Assembly (NCBI GenBank): GCA_041743975.1
Contig: JBGTLT010000066.1
Coordinates: 1 to 64,000, forward strand
DNA: 64,000 nucleotides
DNA from: JTS-RE37 sp041743975
GTDB lineage: Bacteria; Bacteroidota; Bacteroidia; Flavobacteriales; Flavobacteriaceae
Direction of reading: 5' to 3'
The position numbers and the translations under genes were made by a program. Below the pieces are notes generated by a model. It searched no databases and was not told where the DNA came from. It worked only from the letters and a program-made list of their open reading frames with translations. Of this stretch, positions 62,910 to 64,000 are shown in pieces. Every line of letters starts with the position of its first letter. Positions within the stretch are counted from its first letter, which is position 1.

Positions 62910-63911
62910 TTGAAACTAGCCATTGTCATACTTAACTGGAACGGAACGCACCTGATGGAGCGTTACCTTCCGGCAGTGGTACGCTACTCTGGAGACGCTG
63001 AAATCATTGTTGCCGATAATGCCTCAACGGATGGATCAGCAGACTTTGTCCGTTGCAAGTACCCGGGAATAAGGATTATAAAGAATGCTGAAAACGGGGG
63101 ATTTGCCAAAGGTTATAACATAGCCCTGAAGGAGGTAACGGCGGATATTTACTGCCTGTTGAATTCAGATGTGGAAGTTGCCCCTAATTGGCTGGAACCA
63201 ATCTATGAAGCTTTTCGGCTTCATCCCGAAGCTGCCATCATTCAGCCCAAAATCCTGGACCTCCTGAATAAGGATTATTTTGAATATGCAGGAGCTGCAG
63301 GGGGTTTCCTGGATCAGTTCGGATATCCATTTTGCAGGGGCCGTATCTTCCAGTGCCTGGAAAAGGATGAAGGCCAATATGATGATACAAGGGAAATTTT
63401 TTGGGCAACCGGGGCCTGTATGTTCCTGAAACGGGATGTATTCAATTCCCTGGGAGGTTTTGATGAGGATTACTTTGCCCACCAGGAAGAAGTAGATCTG
63501 TGCTGGCGGGCTCAGAATGCAGGCTATAAGATCTATTATGTTGGCACCTCGAGGGTATACCATTTGGGTGGGTCAACCCTGAGCAACATGAATCCCAAAA
63601 AAACCTACCTCAATTTCAGGAATTCCTTGTATTCCATAACTAAAAACCTGCCTGGGAAAAAGGCGCTGCCTGTAATAATTGTCAGATTGCTGCTCGATGC
63701 TGTTGCTGCAGCCCGTTTTATAGCCCAATTCAAATTCAACCACTTTTTTGCGATCCTGCGTGCGCACCTCAGTTATTACCGCAATTTCAGGCGGATGTTT
63801 CGCAAAAGGGAGAAAGCCAATTTTATATTAAAGTACTATGCAACAACGTCCATAGTGTGGTCGCATTTCGTACATCACATAAGAAAATTCAACTTATTAG
63901 TAAAAGATTAA
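62910..63911 (+). CDS. Family 2 glycosyltransferase with TTG start
   Basis: This is a 333-residue cytoplasmic or membrane-associated GT-A glycosyltransferase, rhamnosyltransferase-like. Motifs are IVILNWNG at the start, ADNASTDGS, NGGFAKGYN, the metal-binding LLNSDVEV and the ED-like GGFDEDYFAHQEEVDLCWR. The C-terminal region is amphipathic and may touch the membrane. No ATG precedes the first beta strand in frame, and a TTG at 62910 is the only start that keeps it. The start is 12 bases after the nuclease stop, so the pair is probably one transcript. It likely acts in surface polysaccharide synthesis. Confidence 0.9.
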   Translation: MKLAIVILNWNGTHLMERYLPAVVRYSGDAEIIVADNASTDGSADFVRCKYPGIRIIKNAENGGFAKGYNIALKEVTADIYCLLNSDVEVAPNWLEPIYEAFRLHPEAAIIQPKILDLLNKDYFEYAGAAGGFLDQFGYPFCRGRIFQCLEKDEGQYDDTREIFWATGACMFLKRDVFNSLGGFDEDYFAHQEEVDLCWRAQNAGYKIYYVGTSRVYHLGGSTLSNMNPKKTYLNFRNSLYSITKNLPGKKALPVIIVRLLLDAVAAARFIAQFKFNHFFAILRAHLSYYRNFRRMFRKREKANFILKYYATTSIVWSHFVHHIRKFNLLVKD

Positions 63912-63912
63912 C

Positions 63913-63954
63913 TAATTTTGCCTGACCAACCGGAGGCAAATTCTCTTATTTTTG
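63913..63954 (+). promoter_or_regulatory. -7 boxes at the right edge of the window
   Basis: TAATTTTG (63913-63920) and TATTTTTG (63947-63954) both match TAnnTTTG and point rightward. They suggest a promoter for a gene that begins beyond the window. No start codon for it is visible before 64000. Confidence 0.45.
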
Positions 63955-64000
63955 CTGCCAGTTTGCCTGAAACAAATCTAATAACAAACAATTAAACAGT

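Noticed and set aside
1..64000. tRNA, rRNA or CRISPR arrays
   Set aside because: I saw no cloverleaf-like pattern ending in CCA-adjacent acceptor stems, no rRNA landmark sequence and no regularly spaced repeats.

Overview
The window looks like a chromosomal segment from a member of the Bacteroidota, most probably a marine-type flavobacterium. The support is as follows. Many genes are preceded by the Bacteroidota -7 box TAnnTTTG. Several lipoproteins carry SPII signals of the Bacteroidota type. There are fused E1-alpha/E1-beta 2-oxoacid dehydrogenases, a DUF1835 protein, an SUI1/YciH protein, a TlpA-DUF4369 lipoprotein and a MutS2 without an Smr domain. I see no rRNA, tRNA, CRISPR array, intact insertion sequence or prophage. 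The only mobile-element trace is a transposase-like fragment near 35.1-35.4 kb.

Layout. 0.3-1.2 kb: MscS channel. 1.2-7.1 kb (minus): a seven-gene operon that couples a dedicated type II fatty-acid-like set (ACP, ketosynthase, FabZ-like dehydratase, FabI/FabL-like reductase) to a type III polyketide synthase, a methyltransferase and an FAD oxidoreductase. The likely product is a methylated, oxidised alkylresorcinol, alkylpyrone or alkylquinone lipid. 7.2-8.4 kb: two lipoproteins. 8.6-10.5 kb: fused E1, divergent from a 2-oxoglutarate/Fe(II) oxygenase. 11.7-16.9 kb: SUI1, DUF1835, nucleoside phosphorylase, polyphosphate kinase and a cytosolic periplasmic-binding-protein-like protein. 16.9-20.9 kb: ung, a 570-base gene-free stretch, mutS2 and a DCC-family protein.

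20.9-25.8 kb (minus): a compact operon of two GshB-like ATP-grasp ligases, an N-formylglutamate amidohydrolase-like enzyme and a QEGLA/DUF1704 metallopeptidase with an HExxxH motif. I consider this the best candidate for an undescribed peptide or amide metabolism system. 25.9-31.5 kb: dicarboxylate symporter, chorismate synthase and a large flavin/Fe-S dehydrogenase. 31.5-43.4 kb: outer-membrane protein, TlpA lipoprotein, propeller lipoprotein, rhomboid protease and acyltransferase that share a perfectly palindromic divergent promoter, GH67 alpha-glucuronidase, phosphoglucosamine mutase-like enzyme, ACP phosphodiesterase and gamma-glutamyltransferase. Two related structured repeats lie just after two of these genes, at 33.2 and 41.4 kb.

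43.5-50.3 kb: ferritin, GNAT, then a DNA-damage-like module made of a LexA/UmuD-type autocleaving repressor with nested operators, a TIGR03915-type DNA-metabolism protein that lacks its usual radical-SAM partner, uvrA and a LOG-family protein. 50.3-58.6 kb: a beta-barrel protein carrying a catalytically degenerate M1-peptidase domain, a second fused E1 and an M16 peptidase. 58.7-63.9 kb: a kinase/PLP phospho-lyase fusion, DoxX, DNA polymerase III delta, a stand-alone HsdR_N-type nuclease domain and a family 2 glycosyltransferase. Many gene starts were moved inward from the longest open frame because a -7 box or an overlap with a neighbour makes the longer start untenable.
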